From an uncultured Photobacterium sp. (lineage in GTDB: Bacteria; Pseudomonadota; Gammaproteobacteria; Enterobacterales; Vibrionaceae), in the NCBI RefSeq assembly GCF_947502415.1, contig NZ_CANMZV010000011.1:113543-177542 (forward strand): a stretch of DNA of 64,000 nt, read 5' to 3'. A program made the position numbers and the translations under genes. Numbering within the stretch: the first letter of the stretch is position 1; every line of letters starts with the position of its first letter. Below, one piece after another: positions 55,476-64,000 of this stretch. Below the pieces are notes generated by a model, which was not told the DNA's origin, did not search any database, and saw only the letters and a program-made list of their open reading frames with translations.

Positions 55476-58340
55476 ATGAAATTAAATAAAACGAGGCTCC
55501 TTTTGACCCTCGCTCTATTTTCACACCCTACTTTTGCTGACAACCATACAGATCGAATGGTATTTGATAAACAAGTCATTCATTTTGATCAAATGCTTGA
55601 TACCGTATCAGCTGCCGATTCTACTCAAAAAAGCCAATATTTCTCGTTAATCAACCAGCAAGGCAGCAGTGCTCACTTTGAAGCAAAACTAACATCGCTC
55701 ACCATGGGCAAAGTTAAATTGGCTGACGGTAATATTTATAACCGTATTATGCTTCCGGACGGTGGTAGTCCTGCAGAACCAGGTCTACCAAACCTTACAG
55801 GCTACCAGCAGATGGTTCGGATTCCGGACGGTGCTCAGCTTAACGTTGTCATTGACGAAGTTGAATGGTCTGATACTTACTCAGATATCATCGTTGACCC
55901 GGTTCAGCTTCCATTCCCAGACGTAGTCGAAATGGATGGTTCTCGCCCTGAAGAAAACATGCCTTTCGTCAAAGACGAAACCGCTTACCGTGTACTAACT
56001 GATGCAGTAATCCCACCAGTCAGTGTTGTTGATACTATTCGCGTTCGCGGCAAGAGCTATGCCGTAATATCTTACCGACCAATTGAGTTCAATCCGGTTA
56101 AGAAAACAGTTCGCTTCGCCGAAAAAGTCCGCTTCCATGTCAACTATATCCTGCCCGAAAGCAAAGAAACAAAACGACAGGATAAGCTCGACTTCGCCAG
56201 CCCGGAAAACTCTATCATTGATCTTCGCACCGAAGCAGAGAAAAAGTCCGATGCTGTTTTTACTCCAGCCCGTCAGGAAAATAATGAAGAACTGACACCT
56301 GCCCAGCAGGCCGACTATCTGATCATCACTGCTGACCGCTTTGCAAACACAATCGAACCACTCGCGGCATGGAAACGGAAAAAAGGCTATAACGTTCACG
56401 TAGCCACGATCACGGAAACAGGTAATACTCAGGATCAAATCAAGGCATACATTAAAAATGCCTATGAAAAAGGCCCTATGACCTCATATGTCCTGTTCGT
56501 TGGCGACCATGAAGATGTTCCAGGATACGAAATCGTTGGTCACGGTTACCATGGTCCAAACCACAGATGGCATACTGACTATGAATACACATTGGTAGAC
56601 GGTACAGATAAATACTCTGACCTAATGATTGGTCGATTCTCTGGTGATACCGAAGCCCAGATCACAGGCATGGTTAACCGCACCCTGAACTACGAGAAAA
56701 CCCCTGCAGATTCCAACCGTTACAACCATATCCTGTTGGCAGGCCAATTCCAGGACAGCAATGATCATAATCTTGTTGCTGACCGTATGTTTATGGAAGA
56801 CCTGCACCGTGTCGCTGATTTCCTTGGCCCTGATTATGACTTCTTCAATGGCCCTGGCGATCTGTTCAACAAAGGTTATCAAATCCACACCGCCCTTCAG
56901 TGGGATGCTGATACAAGCAAAGAGCTTCAATATGAAGGCTGGGATTACGGTACAGCACGTGTAGTTCCACCCAAAGTTGTTCCTCAGGTTTGGAAGAACC
57001 AAGGAAGTGGAGACAAAAATGATATCGCTGATGCCATTAACCAAGGTGTAGGTCTAGTAATGCACCGCGACCACGGTTACGGAAATGGCTCAGGCTGGGC
57101 AGACCCTCATTTTACGGCTACTGAAGTTAATGCGCTGACCAACGGTAACATGACGCCGATTGTCTTCAGTTTGAACTGTGCGACTGGCTGGTTCGACGGT
57201 AAAGATTCATTCGCGGAATCTTGGATGCGTAACCCTAATGGCGGTGCAGTAGGCTTTACTGGTGCAGCTCGCGTTAGCTACTCAGGTTATAACGACCTGA
57301 TGCACGCTGCGATTATGGATGGCTTCTGGGATGATTATGATGGTGTGTGGTCGAGCGCTATTTACCCTGTATCATGGCGTCCGGCGATGGCGATTAACCG
57401 AGCTAAAGAGCGGTTATTCTCTCATTACGGCATGCACGACAGCGGAGCAGTTGATACAGCTCGCTTCTTCAGCTGGTTCGGTGATCCGGAACTGGAGCTT
57501 CGTACCGAGCGTCCGAAAGAGCTAACTGTTACTCACCCAGCTCAATTTGCTAATGGTGATATAGCGGCATTTGATGTTGTTGTTCGTAATGGTGATGATC
57601 GTGTTGGAGATGCCCGTGTAGCCTTGGTTTCTGCATCTGGTGAATCTCACGTTGCAACAACGGATGAAAACGGTATTGCTCATTTCGAAGTTGACACAGA
57701 TGAACCAATGTCTGTAACTGTAACTGAGCACAATGCTAAAGCATACGAAGGTCAGATTACCGTTGATGGTGAAGACCCGGTAGCTAAAGTTGCCGCGGAT
57801 ATGACTGTTCCAGGCAACCAGTGGGTTGTACTGGACGGCAGAAAATCTATGATTCCAGATGGCGCTAAAGTTCGCTATCAGTGGGAGCAGGTTGAAGGAC
57901 CGAAAGTACGTCTTGATTACGCAAACAATGAATACGCTTACGCGCTGACTCCTTATAACAGTGCCACTTTGAAATTCAAGCTAACTGTAACTGACGAAGC
58001 AGGTCGCAGCAGTTCTGCAATTCAAACTGTGTTTGTTACCGGTCAGAAAGACAATAACAAAGCTCCGATTGCCGATGCAGGCAGTGATAAGGTAGTTTCA
58101 CCATCTCAGTGGGTAGTACTTGACGGTACGAAATCATCAGACCCGGATGGCAAAGTTGCAAACTACAAGTGGACTCAAATTGCTGGTCCGACGGTACAAA
58201 TTGCGTACCCAGATAACAATTACGCTTATGCTTTAACACCACGTTATGACGCCACATTGAAGTTCAAGCTAACAGTGACAGACGACAAAGGAAAAACATC
58301 TTCAGCAACAAATACCGTTGCTGTAAAAGGTCGTCGTTAA
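55476..58340 (+). CDS. Secreted C25 (gingipain-like) cysteine protease with two PKD-like domains, copy 1
   Basis: 954 residues. Signal peptide ends near 'PTFA-DN'. An N-terminal propeptide-like beta region (about 30-255), then the C25 domain from 'ADYLIITADRFANTIEPLAAWKRKKGYNV' (about 275) with catalytic His533 ('MHRDHGYG') and Cys568 ('FSLNCATGWFDG'), then an Ig-like segment (about 685-765), and two PKD-like repeats (about 768-855 and 865-950), each with 'WVVLDG', 'YKWTQ' or 'YQWEQ', and 'LKFKLTVTD'. No C-terminal sorting tail; type II secretion is likely. Close paralogue of the next gene. Confidence 0.88.
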   Translation: MKLNKTRLLLTLALFSHPTFADNHTDRMVFDKQVIHFDQMLDTVSAADSTQKSQYFSLINQQGSSAHFEAKLTSLTMGKVKLADGNIYNRIMLPDGGSPAEPGLPNLTGYQQMVRIPDGAQLNVVIDEVEWSDTYSDIIVDPVQLPFPDVVEMDGSRPEENMPFVKDETAYRVLTDAVIPPVSVVDTIRVRGKSYAVISYRPIEFNPVKKTVRFAEKVRFHVNYILPESKETKRQDKLDFASPENSIIDLRTEAEKKSDAVFTPARQENNEELTPAQQADYLIITADRFANTIEPLAAWKRKKGYNVHVATITETGNTQDQIKAYIKNAYEKGPMTSYVLFVGDHEDVPGYEIVGHGYHGPNHRWHTDYEYTLVDGTDKYSDLMIGRFSGDTEAQITGMVNRTLNYEKTPADSNRYNHILLAGQFQDSNDHNLVADRMFMEDLHRVADFLGPDYDFFNGPGDLFNKGYQIHTALQWDADTSKELQYEGWDYGTARVVPPKVVPQVWKNQGSGDKNDIADAINQGVGLVMHRDHGYGNGSGWADPHFTATEVNALTNGNMTPIVFSLNCATGWFDGKDSFAESWMRNPNGGAVGFTGAARVSYSGYNDLMHAAIMDGFWDDYDGVWSSAIYPVSWRPAMAINRAKERLFSHYGMHDSGAVDTARFFSWFGDPELELRTERPKELTVTHPAQFANGDIAAFDVVVRNGDDRVGDARVALVSASGESHVATTDENGIAHFEVDTDEPMSVTVTEHNAKAYEGQITVDGEDPVAKVAADMTVPGNQWVVLDGRKSMIPDGAKVRYQWEQVEGPKVRLDYANNEYAYALTPYNSATLKFKLTVTDEAGRSSSAIQTVFVTGQKDNNKAPIADAGSDKVVSPSQWVVLDGTKSSDPDGKVANYKWTQIAGPTVQIAYPDNNYAYALTPRYDATLKFKLTVTDDKGKTSSATNTVAVKGRR

Positions 58341-58373
58341 TTTCAGGTAACGTTTAAAGACGACATGAAAATC

Positions 58374-58407
58374 AAAGGGGGAATACCGGATGGTATTCCC
58401 CCTTTTT
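58374..58407 (+). terminator. Terminator after protease 1
   Basis: AAAGGGGGAATACC / GGTATTCCCCCTTT, 14-bp perfect stem with a 4-nt loop, then TT-rich tail. Confidence 0.92.
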
Positions 58408-58981
58408 ATCTGATTTAACATCCATCACTTACACATTTTTCGCTGCAAATCACATATTTATGCTGAACATAAGAAACAAAAATATTGAGCAAACTATCAA
58501 CTGGAAAGTACTGTTTAAATTTGAAGCATTTCAACGAATTAAACCATACTCCATACGTGTCACGATCAGGACAAAACTAAAAGTTTGTTCGAAAAAAAAC
58601 TGCGAGGAATATCTAATTTGTTATACAAAGCTTGATTGTTCACCCAAATACCTGCAGCACACTTCTATATTCGTGATATATATAATAAACAATAAAAACA
58701 TCAGAAGAAGTTATCAAAAGAGCTGTTAATTTATCCTCAACAAATTTAGTTTTAAACCTTATTAGTTTATCGTCATGTAAAAAACAGATTATTAAGAGTA
58801 GTCAGTCAAGTACAAGCTTAAAACAAAGCTTGTTCTTAACTGATAATTTAATGTTAGTTCAGCGTAGTATTTATATACATGCGACAGCTTGTTTCGTTTA
58901 TTTAAAAAAGAAGTTAAAGCCGATTATTAATAATTAACTTTAAGCGACACAAACAAATAAACAACGAAATTATTTTCGAAT

Positions 58982-58996
58982 GAATATCACATATTC
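58982..58996. promoter_or_regulatory. Shared 15-bp inverted repeat upstream of protease 2
   Basis: Identical to the element at 55374-55388 (GAATATCACATATTC), at 93 bp before the ATG versus 88 bp for copy 1. Confidence 0.5.
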
Positions 58997-59088
58997 AGCA
59001 AGTTAATAAAACCAACTCAAGTTATAACAACTGCATTAAATGCAGAATTTTCAATTTCTACAACACACAACAGATACAGGAGATAATA

Positions 59089-61965
59089 ATGAAATTGAAC
59101 AAAACGAGGCTCCTTTTAACCCTCGCTCTCTTTTCGCAATCTACTTTTGCGGTCGATCATACCGATGCAATGGTCTATGACAAGCAAGTCATTAACTTTG
59201 ACCAACTGTATGATTCAGCCCCACTTGCAAGAACTAAACAAGCAAGCGAAAACTTCACTCTTATTAATCAAGAAGGAAGCAGAGCTCTGTTTGAAGCGAA
59301 ATTAACAACATTAACCATGGGCAAAGTAAAAATGGCCGATGGTAATGTTTATAACCGAATTATGCTTCCAGACGCGGGAAGCCCGGCGGCACCGGGATTA
59401 CCAAACCTGACCGGTTACCAACAAATGGTTCGCATTCCTGATGGAGCCAAACTGAACATCATCATTGAAAATGTAGAATGGTCTGAAACATTCAATGACA
59501 TCATGGTCGATCCTGTTCAACTGCCATTTCCTGATGTAGTTAAAGCTGATGGTAGCCGTCCAGATGAAAATATGCCATTTGTTAAAAAAGAAGGTGCATA
59601 TAAAAACCTTACAGACTCTGTTACGGCACCAGTATCCATCGTTGATACTATTCGTGTGCGCGGCAAGAATTATGCTGTCATTTCCTATCGTCCAATTGAT
59701 TTCAACCCGATTAATGAAACTGTACGCTTTGCAAAGAAAGTGCGCTTTCACGTTAACTATGTATTAACTGACGGCACAAAAACAAAGCGGGAGGATAAAT
59801 TAAACTTCGAAGCACCAACAGACTCAATTATTGATCTTCGCCCTCAAGCAGATCAAAAGGCTGATGCGGTTTTTACTCCAGGCCGTCAGGAAAATAACGA
59901 AGAACTAACACCAGCTCAGCAGGCTGATTACCTGATTATCACAGCAGATCGCTTTGCAGAAACAATTGAGCCTCTTGCGGCCTGGAAGCGTAAAAAAGGT
60001 TATAACGTTCACGTAGCGACGATTACCGAAACCGGTAATACACAGGAGCAAATCAAAGCATACATCAAGGGTGCTTATGAAAAAGGCCCAATGACGTCTT
60101 ACGTCCTGTTAGTTGGTGATAATGAAGATGTTCCGGCCTATGAAATAGTTGGTCACTTCCACCACGGTATCAATCACCGCTGGCATACTGATTATGAATA
60201 TACCTTAGTCGACGGAACTGACAAATATTCAGACCTAGTGATTGGACGCTTCCCGGGCGATACAGAAGATCAAATCACAACTATGGTTAACCGTACACTA
60301 GCCTACGAGAAAACCCCTGTTGATTCTGATCGCTACAGCCATGTTCTTCTGGCTGGCCAATTCCAGGATCGCAACAAAAACCTGCAAGCAGATCGCATGT
60401 TTATGGAAGATCTGCATCGTGTCGCCGACTTCCTTGGCCCTGATTATGATTTCTTCAACGGCCCCGGCGATCTGTTTAACAAAGGTTTCCAAATTCATAC
60501 TGCTCTAGAATGGGATGCAGACCTTGATAAAGAGCTGAAATATGGTGGCTGGAGCTATGGTACAGCCCGTATTACACCACCACGAGTTGTTCCTCAGGCA
60601 TGGAAAAACCAGGGAAAAGGCGATCGCTTTGATATTGCCAATGCAATTAACCAAGGTGTTAGCTTCGTAATGCACCGCGACCATGGCTATGATGACGGCT
60701 CTGGCTGGGCTGATCCTCACTTTGTTGCCCAAAATGTTAACGCGCTGACAAACGGTAACCTAGCTCCTGTGGTATTCAGCCTTAACTGTGCAACAGGCTG
60801 GTTTGATGGCAAAGACTCTTTTGCCGAAGCCTGGATGCGCAACCCGAATGGTGGTGCTGTCGGCTTTACCGGTGCAGCGCGTGTTAGTTTGTCAGGCTAC
60901 AACGACTTAATGCATGCCGGTATCATGGACAGCTTCTGGGATGATTATGACGGCACATGGTCAAGTAACATTTACCCGGTTTCCTGGCGTCCGGCAATGG
61001 CGCTAACCCGAGCAAAAGAACGCTTATTCTCACATTTTGGCACACTAGATCATGACGCTGTAGATACGGCTCGTTACTTCAACTGGTTCGGTGATCCTGA
61101 ACTGGAGCTTCGTACAGAACGACCTAAAGAGCTAACTGTTACTCATCCAGTTGAATTTGCAAGCAATGGCGAAATTACAACGTTTGACGTAGTTGTTCGC
61201 AATGGTGACGAGCGCATTGAAAATGCACGTGTAGCTTTGGTGTCAGAGTCCGGTGAATCTCATATAGCGACAACTGATGAGAACGGTGTTGCTCACTTTG
61301 AACTAGAAGCCAATGAAGCAATGACAGTTACTGTTACTGAGCACAATGCCATAGCTTATGAAGGTGAAATCAAAGCTGATGGCCAACAAAGTGCTCCTGT
61401 TGCGCGTGTTGCATCAGAAGTAACGACTCCTGGCCATAAGTGGATTATCCTTGATGGTACTCAGTCTGAAATCCCTGAAGGTGCAAAAGTACAGTATAAG
61501 TGGGAACAGGCTTCAGGCCCTAAAGTACGCCTTGCCTATGCCGACAATAACTATGCTTATGCACTAACACCGTATTACAGCACAACGCTGAAATTCAAAC
61601 TGACAATCACTGATGAAAACAACCAAACTGACTCAGCGATTCAAACAGTACATGTTAACGGTATCTATGATGACGATAACAAAGCACCTATTGCGCATGC
61701 TGGTAACGACAAAACAGCATCACACTCTGAGTGGGTTACACTTGATGCAACAAAATCATCAGATCCAGATGGCAAAGTCGTAAGTTATAAATGGACTCAA
61801 ATTGCAGGCCCTGCTACAGAAATTGCGTACTCAGATGAAAACTATGCTTATGCACTGACACCGCGCTATGACGCTACACTGAAGTTCCAGGTTACTGTGA
61901 CAGACGACAAAGGCAAAACCTCTTCTTCAACAAACACTATTGTTGTAAAAGGCAGCCTACGCTAA
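59089..61965 (+). CDS. Secreted C25 (gingipain-like) cysteine protease with two PKD-like domains, copy 2
   Basis: 958 residues, colinear with copy 1 over the whole length. Same signal peptide, propeptide, C25 domain with His532 and Cys567, Ig-like segment and two PKD-like repeats. Differences concentrate in the signal-proximal region (about 25-55), the linker near 785 and the 'IYDDDNKAPI' linker between PKD repeats, which is longer. Both catalytic residues are intact, so both copies look active. Probably secreted enzymes with overlapping but not identical targets. Own terminator. Confidence 0.88.
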   Translation: MKLNKTRLLLTLALFSQSTFAVDHTDAMVYDKQVINFDQLYDSAPLARTKQASENFTLINQEGSRALFEAKLTTLTMGKVKMADGNVYNRIMLPDAGSPAAPGLPNLTGYQQMVRIPDGAKLNIIIENVEWSETFNDIMVDPVQLPFPDVVKADGSRPDENMPFVKKEGAYKNLTDSVTAPVSIVDTIRVRGKNYAVISYRPIDFNPINETVRFAKKVRFHVNYVLTDGTKTKREDKLNFEAPTDSIIDLRPQADQKADAVFTPGRQENNEELTPAQQADYLIITADRFAETIEPLAAWKRKKGYNVHVATITETGNTQEQIKAYIKGAYEKGPMTSYVLLVGDNEDVPAYEIVGHFHHGINHRWHTDYEYTLVDGTDKYSDLVIGRFPGDTEDQITTMVNRTLAYEKTPVDSDRYSHVLLAGQFQDRNKNLQADRMFMEDLHRVADFLGPDYDFFNGPGDLFNKGFQIHTALEWDADLDKELKYGGWSYGTARITPPRVVPQAWKNQGKGDRFDIANAINQGVSFVMHRDHGYDDGSGWADPHFVAQNVNALTNGNLAPVVFSLNCATGWFDGKDSFAEAWMRNPNGGAVGFTGAARVSLSGYNDLMHAGIMDSFWDDYDGTWSSNIYPVSWRPAMALTRAKERLFSHFGTLDHDAVDTARYFNWFGDPELELRTERPKELTVTHPVEFASNGEITTFDVVVRNGDERIENARVALVSESGESHIATTDENGVAHFELEANEAMTVTVTEHNAIAYEGEIKADGQQSAPVARVASEVTTPGHKWIILDGTQSEIPEGAKVQYKWEQASGPKVRLAYADNNYAYALTPYYSTTLKFKLTITDENNQTDSAIQTVHVNGIYDDDNKAPIAHAGNDKTASHSEWVTLDATKSSDPDGKVVSYKWTQIAGPATEIAYSDENYAYALTPRYDATLKFQVTVTDDKGKTSSSTNTIVVKGSLR

Positions 61966-62032
61966 TCACTGCATACAAAACGTTAATTGACTCAATTGCT
62001 TTCATTATTAATTCATGAATATTCTGAGTCAA

Positions 62033-62067
62033 AAAAAAGGGGAAATACGATGAGTATTTCCCCTTTT
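62033..62067 (+). terminator. Terminator after protease 2
   Basis: AAAAGGGGAAATAC / GTATTTCCCCTTTT with a 5-nt loop. A/T runs on both sides suggest it serves the convergent transglycosylase gene too. Confidence 0.92.
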
Positions 62068-62081
62068 CATTAGCGTTTAAG

Positions 62082-62696
62082 TTAGTTCTGGAAAAGTGAT
62101 GGAAATGAATCTAAGGATGGTGGCGAAGGGTTAACACCATCAAACCGCTTCATATTACGTTTTACTTTAATAATGTATTGTCGAGTTTCTTTATACGGCG
62201 GAATACCCCGGTACTTTCGCACATTACCCTCGCCAGCATTGTATGCGGCAAGCGCCATATCAATATTGCCATTATATTTTGTTAAAAAACGAGCAATCAT
62301 TGCTGTTCCGACTTGAATATTCTGTTCTGGACTAAAAGGATCTATTTTCCAATGCTTTGAATTCATATCCATCAATTGCATCAACCCTTTTGCACCTTTG
62401 TGGCTAACCGCATTAGGATTAAAGTTTGATTCTGCTTGGATTACCCCTAGCACCAGAGCTAAAGGAACATCGTACTTTCGAGTGTAACGCAACACAAGAT
62501 CATAAAACCTCGGCTTCTTTTTTACCTCTACGTCCGAAAGCAGCCCGGACCTCCACTCAGGAGAACCATCACTGAACAAAGATTGAGATTTCCCCCGTTG
62601 ATCACCAGCAATAAGATTCAACAACATCGCACTCTCTGACGATGCCTGCACTGTGGCGGGGAGTAGCATTAGTGTTAGGAAAGCACACTTCCTCAT
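62082..62696 (-). CDS. Lytic transglycosylase, SLT (family 1) domain
   Basis: 204 residues. Signal peptide ends near 'TVQAS', without a lipobox. SLT domain about 65-185: catalytic Glu89 in 'IQAESNFNPNAVS', 'GAKGLMQLM', and 'ALAAYNAGEGNVRKYRGIPPYKETRQYIIKV', all family motifs. It cleaves peptidoglycan between MurNAc and GlcNAc, forming 1,6-anhydro ends. The short length without a binding domain resembles the small soluble or secretion-associated transglycosylases. Convergent with protease 2. Confidence 0.9.
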   Translation of the reverse strand: MRKCAFLTLMLLPATVQASSESAMLLNLIAGDQRGKSQSLFSDGSPEWRSGLLSDVEVKKKPRFYDLVLRYTRKYDVPLALVLGVIQAESNFNPNAVSHKGAKGLMQLMDMNSKHWKIDPFSPEQNIQVGTAMIARFLTKYNGNIDMALAAYNAGEGNVRKYRGIPPYKETRQYIIKVKRNMKRFDGVNPSPPSLDSFPSLFQN

Positions 62697-62990
62697 TTCG
62701 TGGAGTTACCTTTTGGCCGAAGGATTATTCTATTAAGCTGTAACACACCAATAGCCGCAAAGTTTAAATGAATCTTGAGTCTCGGTATAGTGAACAAAAA
62801 ACCACCAGCGGCATTTCAAGATATTACCCTACCTAACGTTAACTTTGCGGTTTAATGTGCCACCTAAATGCACAAATCTACACCTGCTCAAATGAAAACA
62901 TCAAACAACATCAACACCCAGCCTGGATTATTTTAACCCCCTGTCTCTACTCAAATATTACGCTCAATCGCAACTCTAGAGTCTTAAATT
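62697..62990. other. Intergenic region
   Basis: 294 bp with no ORF; holds the promoter region of the transglycosylase gene. Nothing else seen. Confidence 0.45.
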
Positions 62991-63647
62991 TCAGGCAATC
63001 GAGCTATAAGGAAGATTTAACGAACTAATTTTAGTTTTGAAAAGATTTAGGGAACCTTCAAATTTCGGCTCGATGTTATAAACATTGGTACTTGCAACGT
63101 ATCGTCCGATACGGCGCTGTTCCGGTCGGAAAACAAATACATAATTGCCACGCTCTTCCATTACGTAAAATTCATCATCTCGATATTGCTTCTGCCCACT
63201 TGCGAAACAACAATTAAAGAATTGAAGCAATTCATGAGCTTGTGGTGACTGGAACATTTGATCGCCAATTGTGGCTCCATTGGCATCAGACGCAATAACA
63301 CGATATGGGTGGACGCTGTATTTCATTATATCGAACAGCTTACGCCTTTGAGTTTGAGTTGGTTCAGCTGCCACATGCACCCTGCCCCTGGATTCGTAAC
63401 GAATTACACCTGTCGTCGCCATCAGATTAATGATTGTGATTTCATCACAGGCACCGAGCATCTCTTCCGGAAGCAAAGCGGCTATCGCTCTGTGGTACTG
63501 ACGCTTGTCCATATCTGAACGCTGCAAGTCCAGCAAGCGTCCATCAGGTAAAATATAACCTCCATCCTTGGTAAAACGAGTAATGCCAAAATGTGCAACA
63601 AGCTTATTTAACAACGCTTGATTATTGTTTTGTACTGCTTGAACCAT
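62991..63647 (-). CDS. Hypothetical protein
   Basis: 218 residues, soluble, no signal peptide. The N-terminal part has 'KDGGYILPDGRLLDLQRSDMDKRQYHRAI', a Gly-x-Leu-Pro-Asp-Gly-x-Leu-Leu-Asp plus His-Arg pattern found in some phage- and ICE-associated hypothetical proteins; the rest, with 'FFNCCFASGQKQYRDDEFYVMEERGNYVFVFRPEQRR', is not recognised. The ATG at 63647 has a weak ribosome site. No neighbours in operon. Function unknown. Confidence 0.6.
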   Translation of the reverse strand: MVQAVQNNNQALLNKLVAHFGITRFTKDGGYILPDGRLLDLQRSDMDKRQYHRAIAALLPEEMLGACDEITIINLMATTGVIRYESRGRVHVAAEPTQTQRRKLFDIMKYSVHPYRVIASDANGATIGDQMFQSPQAHELLQFFNCCFASGQKQYRDDEFYVMEERGNYVFVFRPEQRRIGRYVASTNVYNIEPKFEGSLNLFKTKISSLNLPYSSIA

Positions 63648-64000
63648 ACTGCTTATCTACTTCAACAACTACAACGTATTGTTCTCATCTTTCAACAGGT
63701 AGTTACAAAAGTCAGAGAAGAAGATCTCATTTGAGGTAGAAGAGTGGTATTTTTTTGTGGTGGTTTATTATGATGCCAAGACGTCGATAGATACACTTTA
63801 AGGTGAGAAATTAATCTAAAAGGAAAAGAATTTAGCCCAAATATAATCTGACAGGCACCGATAGCTGAGTGGGCAACTGTCAGATCAAGTCTGAACTAAT
63901 ACACATAAATTATGTCTTCATATGATCGTGATGCCAACTTGGTGATTTGAACTATAATTTATTTATTTGTTGAGTTACTGGGTGATCTTATTGGCGACGT
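63648..64000. other. Terminal intergenic region
   Basis: 353 bp without an ORF to the window edge. It contains a 9-bp inverted repeat ATCTGACAG (63846-63854) / CTGTCAGAT (63877-63885) with a 22-nt loop and no T-run. Confidence 0.45.

Larger units (their letters stand above)
58341..59088. promoter_or_regulatory. Upstream region of protease 2, copy B of the duplicated regulatory region
   Basis: 748 bp: the terminator of protease 1, then a stretch without match, then from about 58602 the blocks matching those before protease 1, including 'TTCGTGATATATATAAT', 'TATATACATGCGA', the 15-bp inverted repeat at 58982-58996, and the same leader with AGGAGAT. An 89-codon frame at 58460 lies over these conserved blocks and is not supported as a gene. 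Confidence 0.65.

Noticed and set aside
58460..58729. 89-codon ORF upstream of protease 2
   Set aside because: It lies over conserved upstream blocks shared with protease 1, where the corresponding frame is not open, and it has no ribosome site.

Overview
The window reads as part of the main chromosome of a marine gammaproteobacterium, almost certainly Vibrionaceae (Vibrio, Photobacterium, Grimontia or Enterovibrio type). Evidence: the cbb3 oxidase cluster next to a NosP/VpsS pair (order as in Vibrio cholerae VC1436-VC1445), the matP-ycbZ-fabA-rmf and rlmL-zapC-pyrD blocks shared with Vibrio and Escherichia, a large NAD-glutamate dehydrogenase beside pepN, and a solitary autotransporter barrel protein. 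The window lies in the replication terminus (Ter) region: it holds a near-perfect dif site, matP itself, and four exact matches to the MatP site matS (GTGACRNYGTCAC).

Layout. 1-6.6 kb, minus strand: ccoNOQP for the cbb3 terminal oxidase, then assembly genes ccoH, ccoI, ccoS and a TauE/SafE-like membrane protein cut by the window edge. 6.9-11.6 kb: a small membrane protein divergent from ccoN, a short-chain dehydrogenase, and nosP-vpsS (nitric oxide sensing and a hybrid kinase). 11.6-14.0 kb: a decayed accessory block at dif, made of a filamentous phage remnant (broken rep and ssDNA-binding genes, two small ORFs), an inverted pair of dif-like sequences resembling the folded attachment site of CTX-type phage, and a broken transposase. 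14.0-17.2 kb: a short unknown gene, a stand-alone receiver, a PilZ protein and small conserved proteins.

17.3-30.4 kb: the conserved Ter core (matP, ycbZ, fabA, rmf, a DUF3466 envelope protein, uup, a glutaredoxin-like protein, rlmL, zapC, pyrD). 30.7-40.6 kb: gdhB, DUF2835, pepN and pncB. 40.7-52.2 kb: a lipocalin-sized exported protein, prc, proQ, an apparently frameshifted msrC, an ABC exporter, letA-letB (lipid transport) and rsmF. 52.7-64 kb: azoR, an outer membrane barrel protein, two tandem secreted gingipain-like (C25) proteases with PKD-like domains, a lytic transglycosylase and an unknown protein.

The most notable observations are the dif site with its single-stranded-type phage attachment remnant, the matP/matS/dif set in one window, and the duplicated protease unit, which carries its own conserved upstream region and a shared 15-bp inverted repeat. 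I found no CRISPR array, rRNA or tRNA. Family names are from recognition of motifs by eye; no searches were run.
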